DNA of 42,218 bases, taken from positions 1-42,218 of the forward strand of contig JAJZTS010000015.1 of the NCBI GenBank assembly GCA_021848725.1. Reading direction: 5' to 3'. Numbering within the stretch: position 1 is the stretch's first letter; every line of letters starts with the position of its first letter. A program made the position numbers and the translations under genes. This document shows positions 1 to 10,164 of the stretch, piece after piece. The stretch is from Pseudomonadota bacterium (GTDB taxonomy: Bacteria; Pseudomonadota; Gammaproteobacteria; Burkholderiales; Thiobacillaceae). A model generated the notes under the pieces. The model was not told the origin of the DNA and searched no databases. It worked only from the letters and a program-made list of their open reading frames with translations.

Positions 1-550
1 CGGCCGCGCCGCCGGCGGCCAGCAGGTGCGGCCGGCTGACCTGCAGCCGCTTGGGCAGGCGCTCGCCGATGGCGTGCATGATCGAGGCGCCGATCTGCAC
101 CATCGGGCCTTCGCGGCCGGTGGAAAAACCGGCGAAGATCGCGCCGGCGCCGAGCGCGATCTTGCCGAACACGATACGCAGCGACAGCAGCGGTTTGGGC
201 AGGCGATGGTGGTGGCCGTGCTGGGCCATCTCGGCCATGACCTGGGGGATGCCGCTGCCTTCGGCGCCGGCAAAAACGCGGCGGGTGAGCCAGACGATCA
301 GTGCGCCGCCCAAGGGGGCGGAGACGAAGACCCAGCCGGGGTATTCGCCGTTCAGTTCATGCAGGGTTTCGACGCACCATTCGGTCAGCTTGGCGAATAG
401 CACGGCCAAGAGGCCGATGCCGACGGCACCGGCCCAGAGGGTGAAGCGGCCGATCCAGATGTCGCGGTAGGCCGCCTGGCGGCGGCGTAAGCGGCTTAGC
501 CAGCTGGGTTTGGCGGCGGGTGATGGGGTGGCTGGACCGTCTGGCGTCAT
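1..550 (-). CDS. CLC-family chloride channel/antiporter, N-terminal part (cut by window edge)
   Basis: The first 183 codons of a membrane protein read leftward from an ATG at 548-550 and run off the window. After a short basic N-terminus come membrane segments and two CLC signatures: GSGIP, and GREGP followed by MVQIGA. The glutamate of GREGP is residue 147, almost the same number as the gating/proton glutamate E148 of the E. coli ClC exchanger, which suggests a Cl-/H+ antiporter rather than a pure channel. The visible part contains no stop or frameshift. The ion-binding Ser/Tyr positions and any C-terminal CBS domains would be outside the window, so the subtype is open. The gene is divergent from the small gene at 732. 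Confidence 0.9.
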   Translation of the reverse strand, partial: MTPDGPATPSPAAKPSWLSRLRRRQAAYRDIWIGRFTLWAGAVGIGLLAVLFAKLTEWCVETLHELNGEYPGWVFVSAPLGGALIVWLTRRVFAGAEGSGIPQVMAEMAQHGHHHRLPKPLLSLRIVFGKIALGAGAIFAGFSTGREGPMVQIGASIMHAIGERLPKRLQVSRPHLLAAGGAA

Positions 551-731
551 TGCCCGCGTATCTTAACGCGGATGCCGCACGGCGGTAAGGCGGCCAAGGC
601 CGTCGAACCCGTGGTTACCAAATGGTAATTATTTTTTTGCCGGATATTGCCGAAACTACAACCATAGCCGTGGGGTCAGTTTGCCTATGGTGAAGGATAG
701 GCTTCATATCATCGATGTAAATTAGGAGAGA
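551..731. other. Intergenic leader between the CLC gene and the small gene
   Basis: This is a divergent, AT-richer spacer. It holds a small dyad (TTACC-AAAT-GGTAA, 615-628) followed by a T-run, and a second dyad ACCATAG/CTATGGT (661-667 and 685-691, 17-nt loop). Either could be an operator or leader structure. No riboswitch class was recognised. A good ribosome-binding site (AGGAGAG) ends just before the ATG at 732. Confidence 0.4.
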
Positions 732-947
732 ATGATGGCGATCGGATCGATCGGAAGTAGCGCTGGCGTGAGCCAGGCGGCTGCCAGTGCCGCCAGGCCG
801 GAAGTCACCGAGTTGAACCGCCCCAATGGCCGTGATCGGGCGAACGACGGCGACGGCGACGATGGCGCCAAAGTGGCGGCTACTCAGACCAGCAACAATC
901 TGAATGTCGGGCAGCTGATCGGTAGCCGGGTCAATACCACAGCCTAA
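732..947 (+). CDS. Small uncharacterised protein (71 aa)
   Basis: This short ORF has real gene signals: AGGAGAG directly upstream of tandem ATG codons (732 and 735), and a strong intrinsic terminator 21 nt after the stop. The product is Ala/Ser/Asn-rich and hydrophilic, with an acidic DGDGDD stretch in the middle (residues 38-43). It has no signal peptide, membrane segment or cysteine. The ending GSRVNTTA faintly recalls small motility-associated proteins ending in similar NTTA tails, but the resemblance is too weak for a family call. It is monocistronic and flanked by genes on the other strand. Function unknown. Confidence 0.7.
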   Translation: MMAIGSIGSSAGVSQAAASAARPEVTELNRPNGRDRANDGDGDDGAKVAATQTSNNLNVGQLIGSRVNTTA

Positions 948-968
948 ACGGCGCCGGTGTGTCGGCGA

Positions 969-1007
969 GGCCCTGCGTTGCTTGCAACGCAGGGCCTCTT
1001 TATTTCT
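969..1007 (+). terminator. Rho-independent terminator of the 71-aa gene
   Basis: A perfect 12-bp stem, GGCCCTGCGTTG (969-980) with CAACGCAGGGCC (985-996), closes on a CTTG loop and is followed by TCTTTATTT. On the opposite strand no U-tract follows the stem, so it serves the plus-strand gene ending at 947. Confidence 0.9.
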
Positions 1008-1035
1008 GGCAGGGGCTTGCGCGCCGAGCGTGTGT

Positions 1036-1524
1036 TTACTCGGCGAACTCCAGCCGCTCGCGCAGTTTATCCAAGGCGGCTAGCGCGCACTGCTCGTCTT
1101 TGTCGCCGCCAGGTGCGCCGGAGACGCCAAGGGCGCCGATGAATGAGCCGCCGGCCTGGATGGCGACGCCGCCGTCCAATACCAAAATACCTTTGACGTG
1201 GTTCATCTCCATGCGGATGTCCCCACGGCTCTTTCTGAAGTCGGACGAGTTGACGCCGGACAGGATGACCGCCTCGGCCTTTTCGCGGGCGATCTGCATG
1301 GTGTAGCGCGAGGCGAGCGAGTCGCGCAGCAAGGCCTGGGTATCGCCAGCGCGGTTGACTACCACCGCCGTGACTTGATAGCCCCGCTCGCGGCAGGCAC
1401 CGACCGCCGCCTGCGCGAGGTCGCGGGCGAGTTCCAGGCTGACGGTCTTTTGCGTCAGCACGTCCGCCGCCGGCACGTTGGCGGCTAGCACGGTCAGCAA
1501 GGAAGCGAGCAGCAGTTTTCGCAT
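1036..1524 (-). CDS. Exported GlcG/HbpS (DUF336) family protein
   Basis: A 162-aa protein with a classical signal peptide (MRKLLLASLLTVLAA, cleavage after about residue 20). The mature part is one GlcG/HbpS domain: an N-terminal helix (LELARDLAQAAVGACRERG), the central TMQIAREKAEAV segment and the Gly-rich GGVAIQAGGSFIGALGVSG end. HbpS proteins bind haem or cobalamin-like ligands in some bacteria, and the exact ligand here is not known. It starts 15 nt after the thiC stop with its own site (GAGGT), so it is probably co-transcribed with thiC from the TPP-controlled promoter. Why an exported HbpS-like protein follows thiC is unclear. Confidence 0.88.
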   Translation of the reverse strand: MRKLLLASLLTVLAANVPAADVLTQKTVSLELARDLAQAAVGACRERGYQVTAVVVNRAGDTQALLRDSLASRYTMQIAREKAEAVILSGVNSSDFRKSRGDIRMEMNHVKGILVLDGGVAIQAGGSFIGALGVSGAPGGDKDEQCALAALDKLRERLEFAE

Positions 1525-1539
1525 ATCCGACCTCTTTCT

Positions 1540-3540
<2,001 letters not shown>

Positions 3541-3616
3541 GACGCTTCCCTACGCCGGCATAACCCGGATCAGGTTCAAAGGGTATGTCTCACCTGCAAT
3601 GCAGGACCCCTAGCGA
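3541..3616 (-). promoter_or_regulatory. TPP riboswitch (THI-box) upstream of thiC
   Basis: Read on the minus strand, the conserved THI-box segments appear in order: CGCTAGGGGT, GTGAGA, ATACCC, then TTTGAACCTGATC and a 3' arm ending GCGTAGGGAAGCG. The terminal CGCT and AGCG form P1. This is the class that binds thiamine pyrophosphate and represses thiamine synthesis genes. It lies 88 nt before the thiC start codon, with a repeat hairpin and a Shine-Dalgarno hairpin in between. No U-tract terminator is visible, so control is probably at translation. Confidence 0.96.
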
Positions 3617-3701
3617 ACAGCTTGATTTAATGGCCGAAAGGATACACCGAATCGCCCCCGGCGCGTTGCGCTATCGTGTACTAAGGGATCAAGATGACGC
3701 C

Positions 3702-6374
3702 ATGAAAATCCACCACCTGTCCGCCGAAGAGGCCCTGGCTAGCCTGCGCAGCCGGCGCGAGGGCCTAAGCCACGGCGAGGCGGCCCAGCGCCTGCATGAG
3801 TACGGCGAGAACCGGGTGGAGCGGCTGGCCCGGCCGCCTTGGTACCGGCTATTGGCCAAGGAGTTCAGCCACCTGTTCGCGCTGATCCTGTGGCTGGCCG
3901 CCGCGCTGGCCTTCTTCTCGGAATGGCGCGAGCCGGGCCAGGGCATGGCGGCCCTGGGCTGGGCCGTGCTCGGGGTGATCGCGGTCAACGGCCTGTTCTC
4001 TTTCTGGCAGGAATATCGGGCAGAGGCGGTGCTGGCCAAGCTGGAGGCCTTGCTGCCGAAAGAGGTGACGGTACTGCGCGACGGCGAGCGCCAGCGCTTG
4101 CCGGCCAGCCAGCTTGTGCCGGGCGATGTGGTGCTGCTCAAGGAGGGCGACGAGGTGCCGGCCGATTGCCGGGTGATCGCGGCCTTCGGCGTGCGGGCCA
4201 ACATGGCGGCGGTGACCGGCGAGTCGCTGCCCAAGGGCCGCGATGCGGAGCCGTCTGCGGCCGATGGCTTGCTGGAGGCGAAGAACGTGCTGCTGGCCGG
4301 TACTTCGATATTGGCCGGCGAGGCGCTCGCCGTCGCCTTCGCCACCGGCCGCCATACCGAATTCGGCCGCATCGCCCGGCTGTCGCAAAGCACGGGCGAG
4401 CGGCGCTCGCCGCTGCATCTGGAGATCGCCCGGCTGTCGCGCTGGGTCGGCCTGCTCGCTGTGCTGTTGGGCGCGGTCTTCTTCGCAGTGGGCCAGGCCA
4501 TCGGCCAGCCTTTCTGGGCTAGCCTGGTCTTCGCCATCGGCATCATCGTCGCCAATGTGCCGGAGGGCCTGTTGCCCACAGTGACCTTGTCGCTGGCCAT
4601 GGCGGCCCGGCGCATGGCCCGGCGCCGCGCCCTGGTCCGCCATTTACCGGCGGTGGAGACCTTGGGCGGGGCGACGGTGATCCTGTCCGACAAGACCGGC
4701 ACCTTGACCCAGAACCGAATGGCGGTCGAACGCCTGTACCTGGCCGGCCGCGAAGACGTGCCGGCAGCGCTAGTTCCCCTATTGCGACAGGCATTCGCGG
4801 CCGTATTGGATATCGCCGGCCACTGCCATAGCCTGGAGTGGCTGGCGGCCGAGCGGCAGTTCCGCGGCGATCCGATGGAACAGGCGTTGGTGGCCATGGC
4901 CGATGGCCTCGCGCCCGAGCGGCCGCGTTTCGAGCGGCGCGACGAGGTGCCGTTCGAGATGGAACGCCGGCGCATGGCCACCTTGCATGCAACGCCGAAT
5001 GGCCTGCGGCTCTATGGCAAGGGCGCGCTGGAGGCCATGCTGCCCGTGTGCGACCGCCTGCAGACCGAGGCCGGCATCGTGCCGTTGACCCCGGCCGAAC
5101 GTGAGCGCCTACTTGCGGCGGAGATCAGGCTGGCCGAGCAGGGTCTACGCGTGCTGGCCCTGGCCTGGCGCGAGGTGGCCGCGGGCGAGGCCAAGGCGGC
5201 TTGGGAATCGGGCCTGATCCTGGCCGGCCTGGTCGGCCTGGCCGACCCGCCCCGGCCGGACGTGCCCGAGGCCATGGTCACCTGCAAGGCGGCGGGCATC
5301 CGGGTGTTCATGGTCACTGGCGACCATCCGCGTACGGCCTTGGCGGTGGCCCGCCAGATCGGCCTGGTCGATTCGGCCCAACCCTTGCTGATGACCGGCG
5401 CCGAACTGCGCCGCTTGTCGCCGACCCAGTTGCAATTGGCGCTGGATGCGCCGGAGGCGGTGTTCGCTCGGCTGTCGGCCGACCAGAAGCTGATCCTGGT
5501 CCAGGCCTTGCAGGCCAAGGGCCATATCGTCGCAGTCACTGGCGACGGGGTGAACGACGCGCCGGCCCTGCGCGCCGCCGACATCGGCGTGGCCATGGGC
5601 CAAAGCGGCACCGATGTCGCGCGCGAGGCGGCCGACCTGGTGCTGCTCGACGACCACTTTGCCACCATCGTCGCCGCCATCGAGGAGGGGCGCGCGGTCT
5701 ATCAAAACCTGCGCAAGTTTTTCACCTACATCCTTACCCACAACGTGGCGGAGGCGGTGCCCTATCTCGCCTTCGTGCTGTTCAAGATTCCGCTGCCGCT
5801 GACCGTGATCCAGATCCTGGCCATCGACCTGGGTACCGATACCTTACCGGCTCTGGCGCTGGGCGCCGAGCCGCCGCATCCCGGCCTGATGCGGGAGCCG
5901 CCGCGCCGACGCGGCGAGCATTTGTTGACGCGTGGCCTGATCGTGCGCGCCTATCTGTTTCTGGGCTTGATCGAGGCGGCGGCGGCGATGGCCGCGTTTT
6001 TTTTCGTACTCGATCGTGCCGGCTGGCAATACGGCCAGGTCCTAGCCTGGAATGATCCAATCTACCTCCAAGCCACGACGGCGACCTTGGCGGCGATCAT
6101 CGTGATGCAGGTGGTCAATGTCTTCCTGTGTCGCGATCCTCGACAGTCCGTGTTCGCTTTGGCCTGGTTCGGCAATCGCTTGATCTATCTCGGGTTGGCG
6201 GCGGAGATCGGCCTGATCCTGGCCATCGTCTACACGCCATTGGGGCATTCGATTTTCGGGGCGGCCCCGTTGGCCGCGTCGGTCTGGCTTTATGTCTTGC
6301 CTTTCGCGGCCGGCATGCTGTTGCTGGAAGAGGGGCGCAAGGCGCTGATGCGCCGCCGGGTGCGAATCCCCTAA
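3702..6374 (+). CDS. Cation-transporting P-type ATPase, type IIC-like
   Basis: An 890-aa membrane pump with all P-type landmarks: a cation-ATPase N-terminal domain, the actuator TGES (172-175), the phosphorylated aspartate in DKTGTLTQN (D330), the hinge GDGVNDAP (614-621) and about ten membrane segments. The M4 motif is VPEGLL (PEGLL at 287-291) and the M6 motif is DLGTD (709-713). Both match animal Na,K/H,K-ATPases rather than Ca2+ pumps, where VPEGLP and NLVTD are usual. The downstream LVRHLPAVETLG also fits. The transported ion cannot be fixed from sequence. I chose the ATG at 3702, after AAGGGA. Earlier in-frame starts would lie in the TPP-riboswitch region and add residues unlike the family. 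Confidence 0.93.
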   Translation: MKIHHLSAEEALASLRSRREGLSHGEAAQRLHEYGENRVERLARPPWYRLLAKEFSHLFALILWLAAALAFFSEWREPGQGMAALGWAVLGVIAVNGLFSFWQEYRAEAVLAKLEALLPKEVTVLRDGERQRLPASQLVPGDVVLLKEGDEVPADCRVIAAFGVRANMAAVTGESLPKGRDAEPSAADGLLEAKNVLLAGTSILAGEALAVAFATGRHTEFGRIARLSQSTGERRSPLHLEIARLSRWVGLLAVLLGAVFFAVGQAIGQPFWASLVFAIGIIVANVPEGLLPTVTLSLAMAARRMARRRALVRHLPAVETLGGATVILSDKTGTLTQNRMAVERLYLAGREDVPAALVPLLRQAFAAVLDIAGHCHSLEWLAAERQFRGDPMEQALVAMADGLAPERPRFERRDEVPFEMERRRMATLHATPNGLRLYGKGALEAMLPVCDRLQTEAGIVPLTPAERERLLAAEIRLAEQGLRVLALAWREVAAGEAKAAWESGLILAGLVGLADPPRPDVPEAMVTCKAAGIRVFMVTGDHPRTALAVARQIGLVDSAQPLLMTGAELRRLSPTQLQLALDAPEAVFARLSADQKLILVQALQAKGHIVAVTGDGVNDAPALRAADIGVAMGQSGTDVAREAADLVLLDDHFATIVAAIEEGRAVYQNLRKFFTYILTHNVAEAVPYLAFVLFKIPLPLTVIQILAIDLGTDTLPALALGAEPPHPGLMREPPRRRGEHLLTRGLIVRAYLFLGLIEAAAAMAAFFFVLDRAGWQYGQVLAWNDPIYLQATTATLAAIIVMQVVNVFLCRDPRQSVFALAWFGNRLIYLGLAAEIGLILAIVYTPLGHSIFGAAPLAASVWLYVLPFAAGMLLLEEGRKALMRRRVRIP

Positions 6375-6443
6375 GTCTCGGCCGCGGGCCCCTGTGCTAC
6401 CATCCTTGGCAATTTTTTGAGCACGAAAACAAACGAGGCAGAC

Positions 6444-7097
6444 ATGGATATCGAGCACGTCCGGCACAATATGATCGAACAACAGATCCGCCCCTGGGAG
6501 GTGTTGGATCAGCGCGTGCTCGATCTGTTGAGCAAGGTCAAGCGCGAAGACTTCGTGCCGGCCGTCTATCGGTCGCTGGCTTTCGTCGATATGGAAATCC
6601 CGCTCGGCCACGGCGAGATCATGTGGTCGCCCAAGCTGGAGGCGCGTGCCCTGCAAAGCCTGCAACTCGAAGCGACCGACCGGGTGCTGGAGATCGGTAC
6701 CGGCAGCGCTTATTTGACCGCACTGTTGGCGAACATGGCCGCCGAGGTGGTGAGCGTCGAGATCGAGCCCGAATTCAAGGCCGAGGCGGAAAAGAAACTG
6801 GCCGCGCACGGCCTGACCAATGCCCGCCTGGAGCAAGGCGATGGCGCACAAGGCTGGCAGCGTGGCGCACCCTACGATGCGATCGTGTTGACCGGTTCGA
6901 CGCCGGTGCTGCCCGAATCGATTCAGACGCAATTGAAACTCGGCGGCCGCTTGTTTGCCGTGGTCGGCGAGGCGCCGGTGATGCAGGCGCACCTGATTAC
7001 GCGTGTGGGCGAGTCGGCCTGGCGCGACGCGGTGTTGTTCGAAACCGAGCTCAAGCCGCTGCGCCATGCGGCGCAGGCCGAGCGTTTCGTGTTCTGA
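6444..7097 (+). CDS. Protein-L-isoaspartate O-methyltransferase family protein
   Basis: A 217-aa SAM-dependent methyltransferase of the Pcm family, whose members methylate damaged (isoaspartyl) residues in proteins. The SAM-binding motif I is VLEIGTGSAYLTALLA and the acidic strand-2 end is VVSVEIEPE. The N-terminus MDIEHVRHNMIEQQIRPWEV is typical of a betaproteobacterial branch found next to rhodanese and tolC genes, which differs from classic Pcm. The ATG at 6444 is preceded by GAGGC, and a TTG at 6417 is less likely. It is the first gene of a tight run with the rhodanese gene (1-nt gap) and tolC. Whether it truly repairs isoaspartate or serves another substrate is unknown. Confidence 0.88.
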   Translation: MDIEHVRHNMIEQQIRPWEVLDQRVLDLLSKVKREDFVPAVYRSLAFVDMEIPLGHGEIMWSPKLEARALQSLQLEATDRVLEIGTGSAYLTALLANMAAEVVSVEIEPEFKAEAEKKLAAHGLTNARLEQGDGAQGWQRGAPYDAIVLTGSTPVLPESIQTQLKLGGRLFAVVGEAPVMQAHLITRVGESAWRDAVLFETELKPLRHAAQAERFVF

Positions 7098-7098
7098 T

Positions 7099-7422
7099 AT
7101 GAAGCAAATCCGGCCGTTTGAGCTGAAAGCCTGGTTGGACGATTCGCAGCGGGAGAAGCCGTTGCTGCTCGATGTGCGGGAACCGTGGGAGTTCGACCTG
7201 TGTCGAATCGAGGGTTCCCTGTTGATCCCGATGGGTAGCGTCTTTGCCCGGATCGGCGAGTTGGATTCGGCGCGGGAGACCGTAGTGATCTGCCATCACG
7301 GCGTGCGCAGCTACCACATCGCCCGGCTCTTGGAGATGAACGGCTTTGCCAACGTCATCAATCTATCCGGTGGCGTCGATGCCTGGGCCGCGCAGGTGGA
7401 TATGGCCATGGCGACTTATTGA
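7099..7422 (+). CDS. Single-domain rhodanese-like protein
   Basis: A 107-aa rhodanese domain with no export signal. It contains LLLDVREPWEFDLCRIEGS and the active-site loop CHHGVRS, with the catalytic cysteine in the expected place, then the closing NLSGGVDAWA segment. Such proteins carry persulfide sulfur for transfer to thiophilic acceptors. The physiological partner is unknown. The ATG at 7099 is one base after the stop of the methyltransferase gene, so translation is probably coupled. tolC follows 10 nt downstream. Confidence 0.93.
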   Translation: MKQIRPFELKAWLDDSQREKPLLLDVREPWEFDLCRIEGSLLIPMGSVFARIGELDSARETVVICHHGVRSYHIARLLEMNGFANVINLSGGVDAWAAQVDMAMATY

Positions 7423-7432
7423 GGGGATATCG

Positions 7433-8734
7433 ATGTTGCGTATCTGGCTGTTGCTTGCGCTGGGCCTGGCCAGCGGCGCCGTCGGCGCGGCCGATCTGAG
7501 CGAGATCTATCGCTTGGCCAAGCAGAACGATCCGGTCTTCGCTTCGGCGCAAGAGGCCTACAAGGCCGGCCTGGAAAAGCTGCCGCAGGGCCGCGCCGCG
7601 CTGCTGCCCACCGTTTCCTTGAATGCGAACACCCGGCAGAACGACATCGACTCGAATCTGAGCGGTAGCAAGAATTATCAGTCGCAAGGTTTCGGCCTGT
7701 CGCTGACCCAGCCCTTGTTCCGCATGCAAAATCTGGAAACCTACGAGCAAGGCAAGCTGCAGGCCATGCTGGCCGAGCAGCAGCTCAAGCTAGCCGAGCA
7801 GCAACTGATCTTGCGTGTGGCCCAGGCCTATTTCGATGTGTTGCAGGCCGAGGACAATCTGGCAGCCGCGCAAGCGGAGAGGCAGGCCTATGCCGAGCAA
7901 CTGGCCCAGGCCAAGCGGAGCTTCGAGGTGGGCACCGCGACCATCGTCGATGCGCACAACGCCCAGGCCAGCCACGACGTGGCGTACGCGAACGAACTCA
8001 AGGCGCAGAACGACCTTGAGGTGAAGCGGCGGGCCCTGGAAAAGTTGTTGAATGCACCGGCGCCGCAGTTGGCCCGCCTGGGTGAGCAGGCCAAGGTGGC
8101 ACGGCCGGAGCCGGACGATATGGACGCGTGGGTCAAGCAGGCCGAGTCAAATGGACTCTCCGTTGCCCAAGCGCAGACCGCGCTGGAGATTGCCCGGCGC
8201 GAGGCCGACAAGCAGCGCGAAGGCCATTACCCGACGCTCGATCTCGCGGCCAGCTACAGCGACAACCGCAATGCCGCGGTCGGCACTGTGACCGGCGTCG
8301 ACGTCAAATCCACCGTGCTCGGTTTGGAATTCAATCTGCCGCTTTATCAAGGCGGTGCGACCAGCTCCAAGGTGCGCGAGGCGCTCGCGAATCAGGCGAA
8401 GGCGCGTTACGACCTCGACAACGCCCGGCGCCAGGCGGTGCTTGATGCGCGCCAAGCCTATCTCGGCGTGATTTCCGGCAAGGCGCAGATCGCGGCGCTG
8501 GAGCAGGCCGTGGTGTCCAGCCAGGCGCAGTTGGATTCCAGCAAACTCGGTCTGGAAGTCGGCGTGCGCACCCGGGTCGATGTGCTCAACGCGCAGCAAC
8601 AGCTCTACGCCAACGAACGCCAATTGTCGGCCGCGCGTTATCAGACCCTGATCGCGGGCTTGCAGCTCAGACTGTCGGCCGGCGGTTTGGCCGAGGCGGA
8701 TGTGCAAGCCATTAATGGGCTGCTGAAAGACTAA
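7433..8734 (+). CDS. tolC: TolC-family outer membrane efflux/secretion protein
   Basis: A 433-aa outer membrane channel for tripartite efflux pumps and type I secretion. A signal peptide (MLRIWLLLALGLASGAVGAA) precedes two homologous halves made of long helices and beta strands. Typical family stretches are SEIYRLAKQNDPVFASAQ at the mature start, LRVAQAYFDVLQAEDNL in half one and a matching AVLDARQAYLGVISGK in half two, plus GVRTRVDVLNAQQQLY. The start at 7433 has GAGGGG 6 nt upstream and places the signal peptide correctly. No inner-membrane pump or adaptor gene is nearby. Its stop is 3 nt from the end of the converging waaA. Confidence 0.94.
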   Translation: MLRIWLLLALGLASGAVGAADLSEIYRLAKQNDPVFASAQEAYKAGLEKLPQGRAALLPTVSLNANTRQNDIDSNLSGSKNYQSQGFGLSLTQPLFRMQNLETYEQGKLQAMLAEQQLKLAEQQLILRVAQAYFDVLQAEDNLAAAQAERQAYAEQLAQAKRSFEVGTATIVDAHNAQASHDVAYANELKAQNDLEVKRRALEKLLNAPAPQLARLGEQAKVARPEPDDMDAWVKQAESNGLSVAQAQTALEIARREADKQREGHYPTLDLAASYSDNRNAAVGTVTGVDVKSTVLGLEFNLPLYQGGATSSKVREALANQAKARYDLDNARRQAVLDARQAYLGVISGKAQIAALEQAVVSSQAQLDSSKLGLEVGVRTRVDVLNAQQQLYANERQLSAARYQTLIAGLQLRLSAGGLAEADVQAINGLLKD

Positions 8735-8737
8735 CTC

Positions 8738-9985
8738 TTACTGCTGGCTCGTTTTCAGTATTTTCAGAATACGCTGCGTTGCGCCGCGATGGCCGTGGGC
8801 GAAGGCCGTGCCGGCCGTGCCCATGCCCGTGCGCAAGGCCGCGTCGGTGCACAATTCTCGCACTGCTTGCGCCAGCGCTGCGGCATCTTGCACGCGCAGT
8901 GCCCCACCGCATTGCACTAGTTCATGGCTGATGGTTTCGAAATTCCAGGTATGCGGCCCGAGCAGGAGCGGTTTGCCGGCGGCAGCGATCTCGATCGGGT
9001 TCTGGCCGCCGAAGGGCAGCAGGCTGCCGCCGATGACGGCGAGGTCGCAGGCTTGGGCATAGGCCGCCATCTCGCCCATGCTGTCGCCGAGATAGACGCG
9101 GTCGCTTGCCGCGGGGACATCGCCTCGGCTGCGTCGCGGGCAGGTGTGGCCGCGCGCCTCGATCAGCCGGGCGACCGCGTCGAAGCGTTGCGGGTGGCGC
9201 GGCACGATGACCAGCAACAGGCCGGCTAGGTCGAGCTGCGCCAGTGTATCCAATAGCAATGCCTCTTCGCCGTCGCGGGTGCTGGCGGCGAGCCAGACGA
9301 AACGTTCGCCAAAGAGTTGGCGTAACTCGGCGGCACGGGCCGCGGTGTCAGGCGGTGGGGCGACGTCGAACTTGAGGTTGCCGCAGACTGTGATCGCGCG
9401 GGCGCCGAGGCCGTGCAGGCGTTCGGCATCGGCCATGCTTTGCGCGGCGACGCCGCTCAGGCTGGCGAAGGCCGGTCGCGCCAGGCGGTCGAAGCGGCGA
9501 TAGCCGCGCGCGGAGCGTTCGGACAGTCGGGCGTTGACCAGAAACAATGGGATGTCGCGCCGTGCGCATTCGGCATAGAGGTTGGGCCAGACCTCGGTTT
9601 CCATCACGATGCCGAGCACGGGCCGCGCCCGCGAGAGGAAGCGGCGCGCCAGCCAGGGCAGGTCGTAGGGTAGATAGGCCTGGCTTATCGTGTCGCCGAA
9701 CAATGCCCGACCGCTGGCGCGGCCGGTTGGTGTGGCGTGGGTCAGCAGCAGGGTGTGGTTCGGGTGGCGCGCGAGCAGCGCATGGATCAAGGGCGCGGCA
9801 GCGCGCGTCTCGCCGACCGAGACCGCGTGTAGCCAGATGACGGGGCGCGCCTCGGATAGGGGCAGCCAACCCAGGCGCTCAGGCCAGTGGCGCAGATAGT
9901 CCGGCTGGCGGCGGGCGCGCCACAGCAAATAGAGAAAGGCGAAGGGGAGCCCGACCAGCCAGGCGAGGGTATAGAGCCAACGCAT
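8738..9985 (-). CDS. waaA: 3-deoxy-D-manno-octulosonic acid (Kdo) transferase WaaA
   Basis: A 415-aa GT30 enzyme that adds Kdo from CMP-Kdo to lipid IVA at the inner face of the cytoplasmic membrane, an essential step of LPS assembly. The N-terminal membrane anchor is TLAWLVGLPFAFLYLLW. Family blocks include WLHAVSVGETRAA, VNARLSERSARGYRR, GNLKFDV and GGSLLPFGGQNPIEIAAAGKPLLLGP. It converges on tolC with a 3-nt gap and no recognisable terminator between them. The polysaccharide operon starts on the other side of a repeat-bearing spacer. Whether it adds one or two Kdo residues cannot be told. Confidence 0.96.
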   Translation of the reverse strand: MRWLYTLAWLVGLPFAFLYLLWRARRQPDYLRHWPERLGWLPLSEARPVIWLHAVSVGETRAAAPLIHALLARHPNHTLLLTHATPTGRASGRALFGDTISQAYLPYDLPWLARRFLSRARPVLGIVMETEVWPNLYAECARRDIPLFLVNARLSERSARGYRRFDRLARPAFASLSGVAAQSMADAERLHGLGARAITVCGNLKFDVAPPPDTAARAAELRQLFGERFVWLAASTRDGEEALLLDTLAQLDLAGLLLVIVPRHPQRFDAVARLIEARGHTCPRRSRGDVPAASDRVYLGDSMGEMAAYAQACDLAVIGGSLLPFGGQNPIEIAAAGKPLLLGPHTWNFETISHELVQCGGALRVQDAAALAQAVRELCTDAALRTGMGTAGTAFAHGHRGATQRILKILKTSQQ

Positions 9986-10048
9986 GGCGGGATTCTAGCG
10001 CGTCGGGTGCTAGAATGCCGTGTGATTCCAGGGGATCGCCGCAAGCCT

Positions 10049-10128
10049 GTCATTCCGGGCGTAGCGCAGCGGAGACCCGGAATCCATGGGTCTGATCTTC
10101 TGGATTCCCGCTTGCGCGGGAATGACGG
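10049..10128. repeat. REP-like palindromic element between waaA and the polysaccharide operon
   Basis: An 80-bp element bounded by GTCATTCC (10049) and GGAATGAC. It contains a nested pair GGAATCCA/TGGATTCC, so most of it can fold into one long hairpin. The pattern GTCATTCCGGGC...CCCGCTTGCGCGGGAATGAC is a widespread dispersed proteobacterial intergenic repeat. A fragment with the same GTCATTCCCGG end lies at 35477. Confidence 0.8.
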
Positions 10129-10164
10129 GATAGAAGCCTACCACCTTGGTTCCTAGGGGCATTT

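Noticed and set aside
615-640. TTACC/GGTAA dyad plus T-run as a terminator
   Set aside because: The stem is only 5 bp and no plus-strand gene ends upstream of it.
3585-3701. In-frame upstream extension of the P-type ATPase (39 codons)
   Set aside because: It overlaps the TPP riboswitch on the other strand, has no ribosome-binding site, and the added residues do not resemble the family N-terminus.
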